A stretch of 64,000 bases of DNA from an uncultured Caldilineales bacterium. GTDB lineage: Bacteria; Chloroflexota; Anaerolineae; JAAEKA01. Position numbers and translations under genes: made by a program. Numbering within the stretch: the first letter of the stretch is position 1; the number at the start of each line of letters is the position of its first letter. The stretch is from assembly GCA_937907455.1 (NCBI GenBank), contig CALESQ010000110.1, positions 1 to 64,000 of the forward strand, in the 5' to 3' direction. Below the pieces are notes generated by a model. That model worked only from the letters and a program-made list of their open reading frames with translations. It was not told the DNA's origin and ran no database searches. Below are positions 32,343-41,284 of the stretch, piece by piece.

Positions 32343-33653
32343 TCAATGCACTGCAATGCCCGGCAAAAATACGCGGTTGCCGTCGCCGTAAATCGGCGGA
32401 ATGTCCGCGCCGTTGACAATACCCAGCGGTGCGTAGTTGCTGTAACCAGGGAAGATTGTGCCGAGATGGGCATTGCCGAGGCGACGAATGAGGATTTCGC
32501 TCAGTACGCGGCGATAATCAGTGGTGATTGCTAAATCTACCCCTTCATCAAGCGCCGAGGTTTGCAAGCCGGGCCACGGTGCACTGTAGACGTGTCCCCC
32601 ATTGACGTTGCCGCCCAGCACCATCATCATATTGCCGTGGCCGTGATCGGTTCCTGCATCGGCATTTTCCCGCAAACGCCGGCCAAATTCACTCATCACT
32701 ACCACCGTCACTCGGTTGGCATAATCCAGCATGTCAGTGTAGAACGCCATCAACCCCTTCGACAGTTCCTCCAAGCGATAAGCAAAATAGCCCTCGCCAT
32801 CCTCTCCCTGGTTTTCATGGGTGTCCCAGCCGCCCAGATCAACTGAAGCAACGTGCAATCCCAAATCGAGTTTGGCTACCTGAGCTACCAGCTTGAGCGC
32901 TTCGCCCAGCTCACCTTCATAGACAGCGCCATTGGCGGGGACATAATCATCGGGGTTAGCATAATCTATGATGTCTATGGCGTTGAGAGTGCGCTCACCC
33001 GCGCGATGCACCAGGGTGTCGCCGGTATACATGCTGCGCATGGCACGGCGGAGCTGACCCTGCCAGCCCCAATCACCGTAGAGTGTGAAATCGTTGACAT
33101 TAGCCATAGATACTGCTTGCGGACTGCCAAGAAACACAGTGGGCGTAATGGCTCCGACACCCAGCGCGGGGATGCTGCCCGCTTGGTTAGCGATAGCCAG
33201 ATGCCGCGTCATCCAACCGGTGGTGGTGGTTTTATTGCCCGGAGTACCGCGCTCCATGTATTCCATGGCGTCGAAGTGCGAGCGGGTGTCACTGGTGAGA
33301 CCCGCGGCGTGAACAAAGGCCAGTTTATTAGCCTGATACAGGTCACGCAGGCCGCCAGCCGCAGGATGTAATCCAAACTGTCCGTTGAGATCAAAAGCCG
33401 CGCGTGTGCCTGAGCCGGGCGGTGCAATGCTGATGCGGGGTCGGTTCGTGTAGTATTCACCTTCGTTGTAGGGCACAACAACGTTCAGGCCGTCAATACC
33501 ACCACGCAGAAACACCGAAACCAGTATTTCATCTGAACTTGGTGCGGCTGCCAGCGCGGGATTAAGAAAGCCAAAACCGGTCAGACGAGAGCCAGCCAGG
33601 GCGGCAATGGCTGTGGAGCAGCCCTTCAAAAAGGTGCGACGTGAGATTTCCAT
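32343..33653 (-). CDS. DUF1501 Tat-exported protein
   Basis: 436-residue DUF1501 protein. The N-terminus is a twin-arginine signal (MEISRRTFLKGCSTAIAALA), so it is exported folded. Family landmarks include LVSVFLRGGIDGLNVVVPYN, FVHAAGLTSDTRSHFDAMEY, SVDLGGWDTHENQG, VVVMSEFGRRLRENADAGTD and HGHGNMMMVLGGNVNGG, a pattern of His/Asp residues reminiscent of alkaline-phosphatase/sulfatase-fold metal sites. It follows the DUF1800 gene by nine bases with an AGGAG site; the two families are nearly always paired. Molecular function is undetermined in general. Confidence 0.92.
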   Translation of the reverse strand: MEISRRTFLKGCSTAIAALAGSRLTGFGFLNPALAAAPSSDEILVSVFLRGGIDGLNVVVPYNEGEYYTNRPRISIAPPGSGTRAAFDLNGQFGLHPAAGGLRDLYQANKLAFVHAAGLTSDTRSHFDAMEYMERGTPGNKTTTTGWMTRHLAIANQAGSIPALGVGAITPTVFLGSPQAVSMANVNDFTLYGDWGWQGQLRRAMRSMYTGDTLVHRAGERTLNAIDIIDYANPDDYVPANGAVYEGELGEALKLVAQVAKLDLGLHVASVDLGGWDTHENQGEDGEGYFAYRLEELSKGLMAFYTDMLDYANRVTVVVMSEFGRRLRENADAGTDHGHGNMMMVLGGNVNGGHVYSAPWPGLQTSALDEGVDLAITTDYRRVLSEILIRRLGNAHLGTIFPGYSNYAPLGIVNGADIPPIYGDGNRVFLPGIAVH

Positions 33654-33662
33654 GATGCGCTC

Positions 33663-35426
33663 CTAGCGGTATTGAAAGTCGGGGGCCATGCAGATGAGCT
33701 GTACCACGCTGGGTAGCCGGTCGGTAATCTCATCGGCGGGCAGGTTGGCTCCAGCCGCAAAGCCTTGCGCCATAAAGGCCACAATCTCGGCGCGGTTGGC
33801 GGCATCCAACGCGCGGCCCAACAGACGTTGGCTCCACCAGTCTACAATTTGATTGGCTGAGGTTTGGCTCGCGGGCATTTGTCCGATCAAGTCTACCTGG
33901 ATCAGGTCGCTGATCCAGTTCTCCATAATGCCAGCGGTGACGTTCCAGCGTTGCAGCATGGTGCTGGTGCTGGTCCAGGCGGTTGCTACATCAGGATGGC
34001 CGTTGGGAGCGGGCCACTCGAACAGGCGTTGTCCCAATCCTGCCATCCACCAATAGAAGTGCCATTCCCAATCGGGTGACCAGACTGCGTTGGCCCCGCG
34101 CAGCACCGAGGCCACCAACTCTAACGGGTGTTTGACCTTTTCGCCCCAGGTAGTCTTGAATTCATTGGAGAGCAGGATGGTGCGCATCACCCGCATGAGC
34201 TGATCAGGCGCAGTCAGATTGGCTTGCCAAACCGCCACCGCGGCATCAATCACAGTTTGCGGCGGAGTATCAGCGATCAACCGGCGGCAGAGCTTGGTGC
34301 AGACGTGGCGCGCCGTAGCTGGGTGCGCGGCCAGCAGATCAAACACGGCGCGGCCATCGGCCAGGGGGCTTTGGTTGCTGGCAAGTTGTGTGCCCAACAC
34401 ATGTTTCTGAAAACGATCATGCCAGTCATCCCAGGCTAAAAACGTACCTGGCACATAACGTTCCGGCGGCCCCGGATTGTAAGCAGGCAGTTCCCAATGC
34501 GCGCCGTTGATTGTCCAGCCGGTAAAGGCCCGCGCTGCCTCGTAGACATCCTCATCCACGTAGGCAATGGGGCGTCCCTGAGCGTCGCGGGGAACTTCCT
34601 CTTGGTTCAGGTGACCCAGGTAAGCATCTGTGCCCATAGTGTGCAGCTCAAACAACTCACGCGCATAGTTTTCGTTTGGCCCGGCATCACTGCTGATATA
34701 GTTGTCCAGGTAAAATAGCATGGCAGGGTGCGATCCTACCGCTTCAAGCAGGGCGCGGAAATTGCCGAGCGCATGGGTGCGGATCACATCGCGGTCGAAT
34801 GAAACAAAAATCGGCGCAGCCTGATCAAAGGCATAGATATTGAAATGATTGTGCCAGAAATCGGCCAGTACTTCCAGCAATTGCCGTTTGCTATAGATAA
34901 CCCGCAGCCAGGTAGCCTGCACGGTTTCATCCGCAGGGCGGACGTACCATTCATACCCACCGGGGTTGTTGATGACGTGGTCTTGCCATAATTGGCGCAG
35001 CGACTTGTTGAGTGTGACAAATCCGTTGCTGGCCAACCGTGCGTCACAGTCGCTGTCGTTGATAGCTGCGGGATTAAGCTGCTGATCCACATAGGCAGCA
35101 AAACGCGCCGCATCGTTTGCGCCCAGCCCTTGCCAAAGCGCCCAATCAGTGGAGCGCGGGCCAAACCCCATGCGATTGAAGGCTATCACACTGAGTGGTG
35201 GTAGTGCGGGCGCACGGCCATAGCGCAGAGGGTGGTGTTGTTCGGCTACTTGGGTGGTGCGCGGCAGTACCCGTGCAAGCGCCGCGCCTTGCAAAAAACT
35301 GCGTCGGTTCAATGGTTCAATCGGTGGTTGTTGAGGCAACGGCGCGGAAAGCTGGCCCGGACGAAGACCCCCTGTGGGGCCTGTTTGTTGCTTTGCCAGA
35401 GCGGGATGAGGAGATAGTGGCGGCAT
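33663..35426 (-). CDS. DUF1800 Tat-exported protein
   Basis: 587-residue DUF1800 protein, partner of the DUF1501 gene that follows. A Tat-type motif NRRSFLQGAALA occurs about 40 residues in, after a Pro-rich lead. Landmarks include VIAFNRMGFGPR, DFWHNHFNIYAFDQ, the GPNENYARELFELHTMG stretch, ARAFTGWTING and LCRRLIADTPP. ATG 35426 is chosen because AGGAGG (35437-35442) sits ten bases upstream; an earlier in-frame GTG at 35453 would place that site inside the gene. The Tat motif is further from the N-terminus than usual. The family is suspected of handling exported polymers; no activity is proven here. Confidence 0.88.
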   Translation of the reverse strand: MPPLSPHPALAKQQTGPTGGLRPGQLSAPLPQQPPIEPLNRRSFLQGAALARVLPRTTQVAEQHHPLRYGRAPALPPLSVIAFNRMGFGPRSTDWALWQGLGANDAARFAAYVDQQLNPAAINDSDCDARLASNGFVTLNKSLRQLWQDHVINNPGGYEWYVRPADETVQATWLRVIYSKRQLLEVLADFWHNHFNIYAFDQAAPIFVSFDRDVIRTHALGNFRALLEAVGSHPAMLFYLDNYISSDAGPNENYARELFELHTMGTDAYLGHLNQEEVPRDAQGRPIAYVDEDVYEAARAFTGWTINGAHWELPAYNPGPPERYVPGTFLAWDDWHDRFQKHVLGTQLASNQSPLADGRAVFDLLAAHPATARHVCTKLCRRLIADTPPQTVIDAAVAVWQANLTAPDQLMRVMRTILLSNEFKTTWGEKVKHPLELVASVLRGANAVWSPDWEWHFYWWMAGLGQRLFEWPAPNGHPDVATAWTSTSTMLQRWNVTAGIMENWISDLIQVDLIGQMPASQTSANQIVDWWSQRLLGRALDAANRAEIVAFMAQGFAAGANLPADEITDRLPSVVQLICMAPDFQYR

Positions 35427-35477
35427 GGATAGAAAGCCTCCTAAGAAGAACACGGATCAGGCAAAAGAAGTGGCATG

Positions 35478-35483
35478 ATTATA
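35478..35483 (-). promoter_or_regulatory. Extended -10 promoter of the DUF1800 gene
   Basis: On the minus strand TGC precedes a perfect TATAAT (35478-35483), an extended -10 element. No clear -35 is present. Start would be about 45 bases before the DUF1800 ATG. Confidence 0.5.
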
Positions 35484-35621
35484 GCATAAAAGCGGCGGTT
35501 GTATCTTCACGTTTATCCCACGAATACCGTACAAGAAAGGGAGCTTGCTGCTGGGTTTCTTCTTTCAGCCTTTCGGCGCGATAATAGCCCGACGTGTTTA
35601 ATTTTCATTCAGGAGCCCGCT

Positions 35622-36941
35622 ATGCCAGTTTCCATCGGTATCCGCCGCGAAGATAAAAGCATTTGGGAGCGCCGCACTCCTATCACCCCTGCGGCCGCGC
35701 AACAGGTGCTGCGACAGCATCAGGTGCAGGTGATGGTGCAGCCATCGGCGCAGCGTGCTTTCAGCGCCGCAGAGTTCGAGATCGCGGGTGCAACCATGCA
35801 GGAAGTCCTTGCCGAGTGTCCGATTGTGTTTGGCATCAAGGAAATTCCCGCTGACACTTTCGTGCCGGGGCAGGCTTATATGTTCTTTGCCCACGTCATC
35901 AAGGGTCAGGCCTACAACATGCCGATGCTGCAAACGCTGCTGGACCTCGGCTGCACGTTAATTGACTATGAGAAAGTGACCGACGACGCGGGCCGACGCC
36001 TGATTTTCTTTGGCTGGCACGCAGGTGTGGCCGGCATGTTGGAGACACTGCGCGCCCTGGGCCAGCGCTTGGCGGTGCAAGGCATTGCCAATCCTTTCAG
36101 CGCGTTGCGTCGCGCCTATGATTATCACGATATCAACGAGGCCAGGCAGGCCGTGGTCGCGCTGGGTCAGACGATTCGCAGCGAAGGCCTCCCCGCGGAG
36201 ATGATGCCGCTGGTAATCGGTGTTGCGGGCTATGGCAATGTGGCGCGCGGCGCCTGGGAAATCCTCGATCTGCTGCCGGTTGAGCGCATTACGCCGGAAC
36301 AGTTGGCTGATTTGGCGGCGCGGCCGCGTTCATCTCACACGCTCTATGCCACTACCTTTCACGAGCAGCACATGGCTGCACCGCTGGAGCCGGGCGCAAT
36401 GTTTGACTTGCAAGAGTATTACACCCACCCTGAACGCTATCGGGCGGCCTTTGAGCCATACTTGCCGCACCTCAGTGTGCTGGTGAACGCCATCTACTGG
36501 GAGCCGCGCTACCCGCGGCTGATAACCAAAGATTACTTGCGTTGGGCTTGGGACACGGGCAATAGCCGGCTTCTGGTTATCGGTGACATTAGTTGCGACA
36601 TTGATGGTGCCATCGAATGCACCGTGAAGTCCACCGAGCCAGGTGAGCCGGATTTCGTCTATCATCCCCTTACCGGCGCGGAGCAGGACGGCGTTGAGGG
36701 CGAAGGCGTGCTGGTGATGGCCGTGGACATTCTACCGGCAGAGCTGCCGCGCGACGCTTCCGATTACTTTGCCGGTGTGTTGTTGCCCTACGTGCCTGCG
36801 CTGGCTGCCGCTGATTACAGCGTCTCGTTCGACGATCTGATGCTGCCGCCGGAGATTAAGCGTGCGGTGATCGTGCATCGCGGCAAGCTGACGCCGTCGT
36901 ATGCGTATTTACAAGACCATCTGACAGATGGTGGCCGGTGA
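35622..36941 (+). CDS. Lysine-ketoglutarate reductase (saccharopine-forming)
   Basis: 439-residue enzyme matching the LKR half of animal and plant aminoadipic semialdehyde synthase. It would join lysine and 2-oxoglutarate with NADPH to give saccharopine. Landmarks are IGIRREDKSIWERRTPITP (AlaDH/PNT-type N-terminus), FGIKEIPADTFVPGQAYMFF, AHVIKGQAYNMPMLQTLLDL, TLIDYEKVTDDAGRRLIFF, GWHAGVAGMLETL, VIGVAGYGNVARGA, and VNAIYWEPRYPRLITKDYL followed by GDISCDIDGAIECT. ATG 35622 has AGGAG six bases upstream; the longer frame from 35499 is not needed. The next gene supplies the dehydrogenase half, so the eukaryotic fusion is split here. Confidence 0.88.
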   Translation: MPVSIGIRREDKSIWERRTPITPAAAQQVLRQHQVQVMVQPSAQRAFSAAEFEIAGATMQEVLAECPIVFGIKEIPADTFVPGQAYMFFAHVIKGQAYNMPMLQTLLDLGCTLIDYEKVTDDAGRRLIFFGWHAGVAGMLETLRALGQRLAVQGIANPFSALRRAYDYHDINEARQAVVALGQTIRSEGLPAEMMPLVIGVAGYGNVARGAWEILDLLPVERITPEQLADLAARPRSSHTLYATTFHEQHMAAPLEPGAMFDLQEYYTHPERYRAAFEPYLPHLSVLVNAIYWEPRYPRLITKDYLRWAWDTGNSRLLVIGDISCDIDGAIECTVKSTEPGEPDFVYHPLTGAEQDGVEGEGVLVMAVDILPAELPRDASDYFAGVLLPYVPALAAADYSVSFDDLMLPPEIKRAVIVHRGKLTPSYAYLQDHLTDGGR

Positions 36942-36942
36942 T

Positions 36943-37020
36943 CGGCAACTGGTAGTCGGTAAACCACTCGCCCCGCCGAAGGGATACCAGTCTACCTGTG
37001 TACTTGTCTACTGTCTTATC
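36943..37020. repeat. Heptad/octad repeat words between the lysine genes
   Basis: Simple words such as gtctacctgtgtacttgtct and cgccccgccgaagggatacc recur here in forms close to the inverted repeat at 31954-32134. No promoter is obvious. Confidence 0.5.
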
Positions 37021-37050
37021 CGCTACTAAATCCATCCTCTTGAGGCTCTC

Positions 37051-38379
37051 ATGAAACACATTGTCGTTTTCGGTGCCGGCATGGTGGCCGGCGCGCATGT
37101 CGAGTATCTGCTCAACGTGCCCGATTTTGAAGTGACCGTTGCCAGCCGTACCCTGCCTAAGGCTCGCGCGCTGGTGGGTGCGCATCCCCGCGGCCGCGCC
37201 GTGCAGGTCAACTCAGACGATCCAGCCGCGCTGGAGGCGCTTATTGCCGACGCTGATCTGGTGGTCAGTCTGTTACCCTACGTCTATCATCCTACAGTGG
37301 CGAGGTTGGCAGTCAAGCACGGCACGCACATGGTTACCACCTCTTATGTGAAAGAGGCAATGGCCCAACTGGATGAGGCCGCGCGTGCTGCGGGCGTGAT
37401 CCTGCTCAACGAGATCGGCGTGGATCCGGGCATTGATCACATGACCGCCATGCGCATCATTCACGCGGTGGAGGCCAAGGGCGGACGCATCAGCCGTTTT
37501 GTATCGTGGTGCGGCGGTTTGCCCGCGCCGGAAGCCAACGACAATCCCTTCGGCTACAAGTTTTCCTGGAGTCCGCGCGGCGTGCTGTTGGCGGGCAAGA
37601 ACCCGGCGCAGTACCTATGGGACGGCGAGGATGTGGTCATCCCCGGTGGCGAGCTGTTTGATCACTACTGGACTGTGCCGGTTGAGGTCGAAGGTCAGAC
37701 CATCGGCTTTGACGGCTATCCCAACCGCGACAGCCTGCCCTATATGCAAACCTACGGTATCCGCGATCCCAAAACCTTCTTCCGCGGCACGTTGCGTTAT
37801 CCGGGTTGGTGTCAAACTCTGCGCAAAATGGCTGATCTGGGTTTGCTGGAGGAAAAACCGCTGGCTGAGCTGGAACATGCTACTTTTGCCGATTTTACCG
37901 CGCAATTGCTGGGCAGCGATGGTCACAACTTGCGTGCAGCGGCGGCGGCCTATCTCGATCTGTCGCTGGACTCGCCGGTGCTGGACAATCTGGACTGGCT
38001 GGGGCTGTTCAGCGGGGAACCGTTGCCAGCCTGCCCGCGCACGCCGATTGATATCCTCACCGCGCGGATGTTGCAGAAGATGCAGTATGCGCTGGGTGAG
38101 CGTGATTTGCTGGTGCTGCAACATCAGTTCGAGGCGGACTATTCCGATCACCGCGAGCGCATTACCTCGACGATGGTGGATTTTGGTCAGCCGCATGGTT
38201 ATACCAGCATGGCGCGCACTGTGGGCCTGCCCGCTGCTATCGCTGTGAAGCTGATTTTGCATGGCGATATTACGCTGACCGGTGTGCAAGTGCCGGTGGT
38301 GCCGGAATTGTATAACTCTGTGTTGGATGAGCTGGAGATGCTGGGTATTCATTTCGAGGAAAGTAGTGAGGGTGTTTAA
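37051..38379 (+). CDS. Saccharopine dehydrogenase (glutamate-forming)
   Basis: 442-residue enzyme matching the SDH half of aminoadipic semialdehyde synthase, which splits saccharopine to glutamate and aminoadipic semialdehyde. It starts with a Rossmann turn (VVFGAGMVAGAHVEYL) and carries DLVVSLLPYVYHPTVARLA, NEIGVDPGIDHMTAMRII, SWCGGLPAPEANDNPFGYKF, FRGTLRYPGWCQTL and GYTSMARTVGLPAAI, all diagnostic. It lies 109 bases after the reductase gene; the gap contains repeat words (gtctacctgtgtacttgtc). The pair indicates lysine degradation by the saccharopine route. No ALDH7-type dehydrogenase for the product is seen in the window. Confidence 0.9.
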   Translation: MKHIVVFGAGMVAGAHVEYLLNVPDFEVTVASRTLPKARALVGAHPRGRAVQVNSDDPAALEALIADADLVVSLLPYVYHPTVARLAVKHGTHMVTTSYVKEAMAQLDEAARAAGVILLNEIGVDPGIDHMTAMRIIHAVEAKGGRISRFVSWCGGLPAPEANDNPFGYKFSWSPRGVLLAGKNPAQYLWDGEDVVIPGGELFDHYWTVPVEVEGQTIGFDGYPNRDSLPYMQTYGIRDPKTFFRGTLRYPGWCQTLRKMADLGLLEEKPLAELEHATFADFTAQLLGSDGHNLRAAAAAYLDLSLDSPVLDNLDWLGLFSGEPLPACPRTPIDILTARMLQKMQYALGERDLLVLQHQFEADYSDHRERITSTMVDFGQPHGYTSMARTVGLPAAIAVKLILHGDITLTGVQVPVVPELYNSVLDELEMLGIHFEESSEGV

Positions 38380-38400
38380 ACGGGAATTTCCTCACCTTCG

Positions 38401-38506
38401 GCCCTCACCCCCGGCCCCTCTCCCGTGGGGAGAGGGGAGTCAGAAGCTCGTTTCTTTTTCCGCTCTCCGGTTCCCTCTCTCTCTGGGAGAGGGTTAGGGT
38501 GAGGGC
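38401..38506. repeat. 106-bp palindromic CCCTCACCC element
   Basis: Bounded by perfect 10-base inverted ends GCCCTCACCC (38401-38410) and GGGTGAGGGC (38497-38506) and containing inner CTCTCCC/GGGAGAGG pairs. This type of CCCTCACCC-CTCTCCC palindrome is common between genes in many bacterial genomes. It lies between saccharopine dehydrogenase and the TSUP gene and may end transcription. Confidence 0.8.
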
Positions 38507-38554
38507 TTCAGGAAAGGGCGAGGGTCTCCCTACTCAACACCAAACTTCTACACC

Positions 38555-39340
38555 ATGACTCCACCTTTTTCACCTCTTGACCTGCTGTTGATTGCGTTGG
38601 CGGCCGTAGCTGCGGGCGCGGTAAACGCCATTGCCGGTGGCGGTACGCTGATCACCTTCCCCGCGCTGACGTTTGTGGGCATCCCTGCAGTGGCAGCCAG
38701 CATCACCAACACCGTAGCGCTGACGCCCGGTTACCTGGGCGCTACGATGGCTCAGGCAAAAGATCTGGCTGGTCAGCAACGACGCCTGCGTTTGCTGTTG
38801 CCTGCTGCCGCGCTGGGCGGTGTGGCGGGTGGCTTGCTGCTGGTCAACACCAGCGAAAGGCTTTTTGCCAATCTAGTGCCTTTTTTGATCCTGCTAGCCG
38901 CGGCCTTGCTGGGTTTTCAGGATCGCCTGCGAGCCTGGGTGCTGCGCCGCGCGGCGCGCGCCGGTCACACCGCGCTGCCTGAGGTGTGGGCCATCGTGCC
39001 GGTGTTTTTGGCCTCGATCTATGGTGGCTATTTTGGCGCGGGCCTGAGTGTGATCGTGTTGGCTGTACTGGCGCTGGTATTAGATGATACCTTGACGCGG
39101 CTGAACGGCCTTAAGCAGGCCATTGCCTTTGCCGTGAACATAGCTGCGGCGTTGTTCTTCCTGTTTTCAGGTCGCGTGGTGTGGAGTGCAGCCGCGGTGA
39201 TGGCCGTGGGCGCGCTGCTGGGCGGCGTGTTAGGCGGGCGGCTCGCCAGCCGCATCCAGCCGCAAACCCTGCGCCGCGTAGTGATCTTCATCGGCGTGGC
39301 TGTGGCGCTGATCTACCTGGTAAAGAATTTGTTGGGATAG
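38555..39340 (+). CDS. TSUP (TauE/SafE) membrane permease
   Basis: 261-residue membrane protein with about eight hydrophobic segments. The family signature [18 protein letters not shown] is near residue 20, followed by [11 protein letters not shown], and the second repeat half has [17 protein letters not shown] and [17 protein letters not shown] proteins move small anions such as sulfite, sulfoacetate or other organosulfur compounds across the cytoplasmic membrane. Substrate cannot be told from sequence. It stands alone after a palindromic repeat, with a DinB gene 51 bases downstream. Confidence 0.9.
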   Translation: MTPPFSPLDLLLIALAAVAAGAVNAIAGGGTLITFPALTFVGIPAVAASITNTVALTPGYLGATMAQAKDLAGQQRRLRLLLPAAALGGVAGGLLLVNTSERLFANLVPFLILLAAALLGFQDRLRAWVLRRAARAGHTALPEVWAIVPVFLASIYGGYFGAGLSVIVLAVLALVLDDTLTRLNGLKQAIAFAVNIAAALFFLFSGRVVWSAAAVMAVGALLGGVLGGRLASRIQPQTLRRVVIFIGVAVALIYLVKNLLG

Positions 39341-39391
39341 CAGGCAGCGCGCATCGTTTTCACTCGGTACACAATAACTAAAGGAAAGATC

Positions 39392-39880
39392 ATGATTACC
39401 CCTACCTATCTCGCAAACGCCTACGAGCGCAACGTGATAATCATCAACCAGCAGGCCGCAGGGTTGAGCGATGCCGACAGTCTGATGCAACTGCCTTTTC
39501 GCGGTAATTGCATGAACTGGATCATTGGTCACATCGTGGCTCACCGCCATGCTGTACTCAAGCTGCTGGATGGCGTGTCACCTGCCGAGGCCGCGCGTGT
39601 GTGGCGCTATGGTCGCGACTCACAACCCATCACCGGACCAGAAGAGGGCGTGCTGCCTCTGGATGAGCTGCTGGCGCTGCTGGATTTAGCCCAGCAGCAG
39701 ATCGCGGCGCGACTGGCCGTCATCACCACGGTCGCGCTGGAGCAGCCGGTGGCCTTCTTTGGCAATCGTTCCATGCCGGTGATCGAATGGCTGATGTTCT
39801 TCTACTTTCACGATACCTATCACACGGGTCAGACGGAAATCCTGCGTCAGGCTGCGGGCAAAAACGACAAGATCATCTAA
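39392..39880 (+). CDS. DinB-family protein
   Basis: 162-residue four-helix-bundle protein of the DinB/YfiT superfamily. The likely metal-binding His residues are in NWIIGHIVAHRHAVL and YFHDTYHTGQTEILR. Such proteins often use bacillithiol or mycothiol as cosubstrate or serve as stress-induced enzymes of unknown reaction. AAAGGAAAGATC precedes the ATG. It forms a small set with the next ACT-domain gene (25 bases apart). Confidence 0.85.
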   Translation: MITPTYLANAYERNVIIINQQAAGLSDADSLMQLPFRGNCMNWIIGHIVAHRHAVLKLLDGVSPAEAARVWRYGRDSQPITGPEEGVLPLDELLALLDLAQQQIAARLAVITTVALEQPVAFFGNRSMPVIEWLMFFYFHDTYHTGQTEILRQAAGKNDKII

Positions 39881-39905
39881 CGTACTCGCGCAGAGCAAAT
39901 CGCCC

Positions 39906-40337
39906 ATGACTGTACAGCTTGCACCGCGCGGCGAAACCGACCTTGCCGTGCTGTTGCGAACCATGCAACCTGTGCTGCACGAAAGCCCCTATGTCTTCTG
40001 TGTGGTAGAGGAGGCCGCATTGTTGTGCCTACCTTTCCCTCCGCTGGGTTTATTTCGTGAGCGCGAGGGCATCACCGTGATCTTGACACAGGCTCAGGCC
40101 GCTGCACAGGGCCTGCCTTACGCCGACGTGTGGGCTTGCATCACCCTGGAAGTGCATTCTGCACTGGCGGCCGTGGGTTTCTTAGCCGCGCTCAGCACTG
40201 CGCTGGCTGCCGCGGGCATCAGTGTCAATGCACTATCGGCCTTTTACCACGATCATTTGTTTGTGCCGTGGCCGCAGCGCCAACAAGCCCTGGCGACGCT
40301 GGCTGCGCTCAGTCGTTCTGATGCCGGAGCGCAGTGA
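39906..40337 (+). CDS. ACT-domain (CASTOR/COG3602-type) protein
   Basis: 143-residue protein with two ACT-like halves, LHESPYVFCVVEEAALLCLP and WACITLEVHSALAAVGFLAALSTALAAAGISVNALSAFYHDHLFVP. The pattern matches the small ACT_7 family (COG3602). ACT domains bind amino acids and often report amino-acid status. No catalytic domain is attached. It is convergent with trxB, the two stop codons being 15 bases apart. Confidence 0.85.
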   Translation: MTVQLAPRGETDLAVLLRTMQPVLHESPYVFCVVEEAALLCLPFPPLGLFREREGITVILTQAQAAAQGLPYADVWACITLEVHSALAAVGFLAALSTALAAAGISVNALSAFYHDHLFVPWPQRQQALATLAALSRSDAGAQ

Positions 40338-40352
40338 ACGCAGCCACGCCGC

Positions 40353-41270
40353 CTACAGCTTGCGGATAATCTCCAGCGAAGCTATTGTGCCATCGCCCAC
40401 CGCCGTGGCAATCTGGCGATAGCGCTTGTCACGTACATCGCCCGCAGCATACACGCCGGGGAGATTGGTTTCCATCGCATCGTTGGTCACCAGGTAACCG
40501 TAGGCGTTGGTCTGCAAACCTGCCTCGCGGAAAAGCCCGGTGTTGGGCAGCATTCCCACAAAGACAAAGACCCCGTCGCGCGTCACGGTTACCAGTTCAC
40601 CGCTTTTTAGGTTTTGCGCGGTGACCACCATGTGTTCGCCCTCTTTGGCAAAGCCGCGTGGCTCGTGCGACCAGAGGAAATTCACCTTGGGGTGCTGCAT
40701 CATTTTGTCTGCGGTGATCTTTTCGGCCTGCAACATGTCGAACTGGTGGATTACCGTGATCGAGTTGACGTGCTGCAACAGCATCAGCGATTCTTCCATG
40801 GCGCTGTTGCCGCCGCCTACAACCACAATATCCTTGCCGGTGTAGAATTCACCGTCGCAGGTGGCGCAGTAGGAAATGCCCGTGCCCTTAAATTCGATCT
40901 CGCCGGGCACATTGAGCAGCCGCGGCGAAGAGCCGGTAGCAATCAGTACAAAGCGCGCCTGATAGCGTTCCCCGTCAGCTTCTACCCACTTTTCTTCGCC
41001 GGTCAGGCTCACCGCGCTGATGTCTGCGGCCAGCTCGAAGCGGGCACCATAGCGTTCAGCCTGCTTTTTCATCGCCGTAGCCAGTTGATGCCCCGGCACC
41101 GGCTCGACAAAACCGGGATAGTTAGCCACCTGGTGCGTAGTCTTTACCTGTCCACCCGCCGAGGATTGATCCATTACCAGGGTGGAGACGCCAGCGCGGG
41201 CAGTGTAGATGGCGGCTGCCAGGCCCGCAGGCCCCGCGCCGATGATGATCAGATCGAAATGACGGCTCAT
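40353..41270 (-). CDS. Thioredoxin reductase
   Basis: 305-residue FAD/NAD(P)H flavoenzyme that reduces thioredoxin. FAD motif IIIGAGPAGLAAAIYTARAG at the start, the redox pair Cys135-Ala-Thr-Cys138 in YCATCDGEFY, NAD(P) motif VVVGGGNSAMEESL, and the closing GVYAAGDVRDKRYRQIATAV complete the family pattern. ATG 41270 has AAGGAGG seven bases upstream; the longer frame runs into the preceding gene. It lies 14 bases after an atypical thioredoxin-fold gene, its presumed partner. The second glycine-rich motif lacks the HRRD NADPH-specificity stretch (here VIHQFDML), so the cofactor preference may differ from the E. coli enzyme. Confidence 0.93.
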   Translation of the reverse strand: MSRHFDLIIIGAGPAGLAAAIYTARAGVSTLVMDQSSAGGQVKTTHQVANYPGFVEPVPGHQLATAMKKQAERYGARFELAADISAVSLTGEEKWVEADGERYQARFVLIATGSSPRLLNVPGEIEFKGTGISYCATCDGEFYTGKDIVVVGGGNSAMEESLMLLQHVNSITVIHQFDMLQAEKITADKMMQHPKVNFLWSHEPRGFAKEGEHMVVTAQNLKSGELVTVTRDGVFVFVGMLPNTGLFREAGLQTNAYGYLVTNDAMETNLPGVYAAGDVRDKRYRQIATAVGDGTIASLEIIRKL

Positions 41271-41284
41271 GCGATTGCCTCCTT

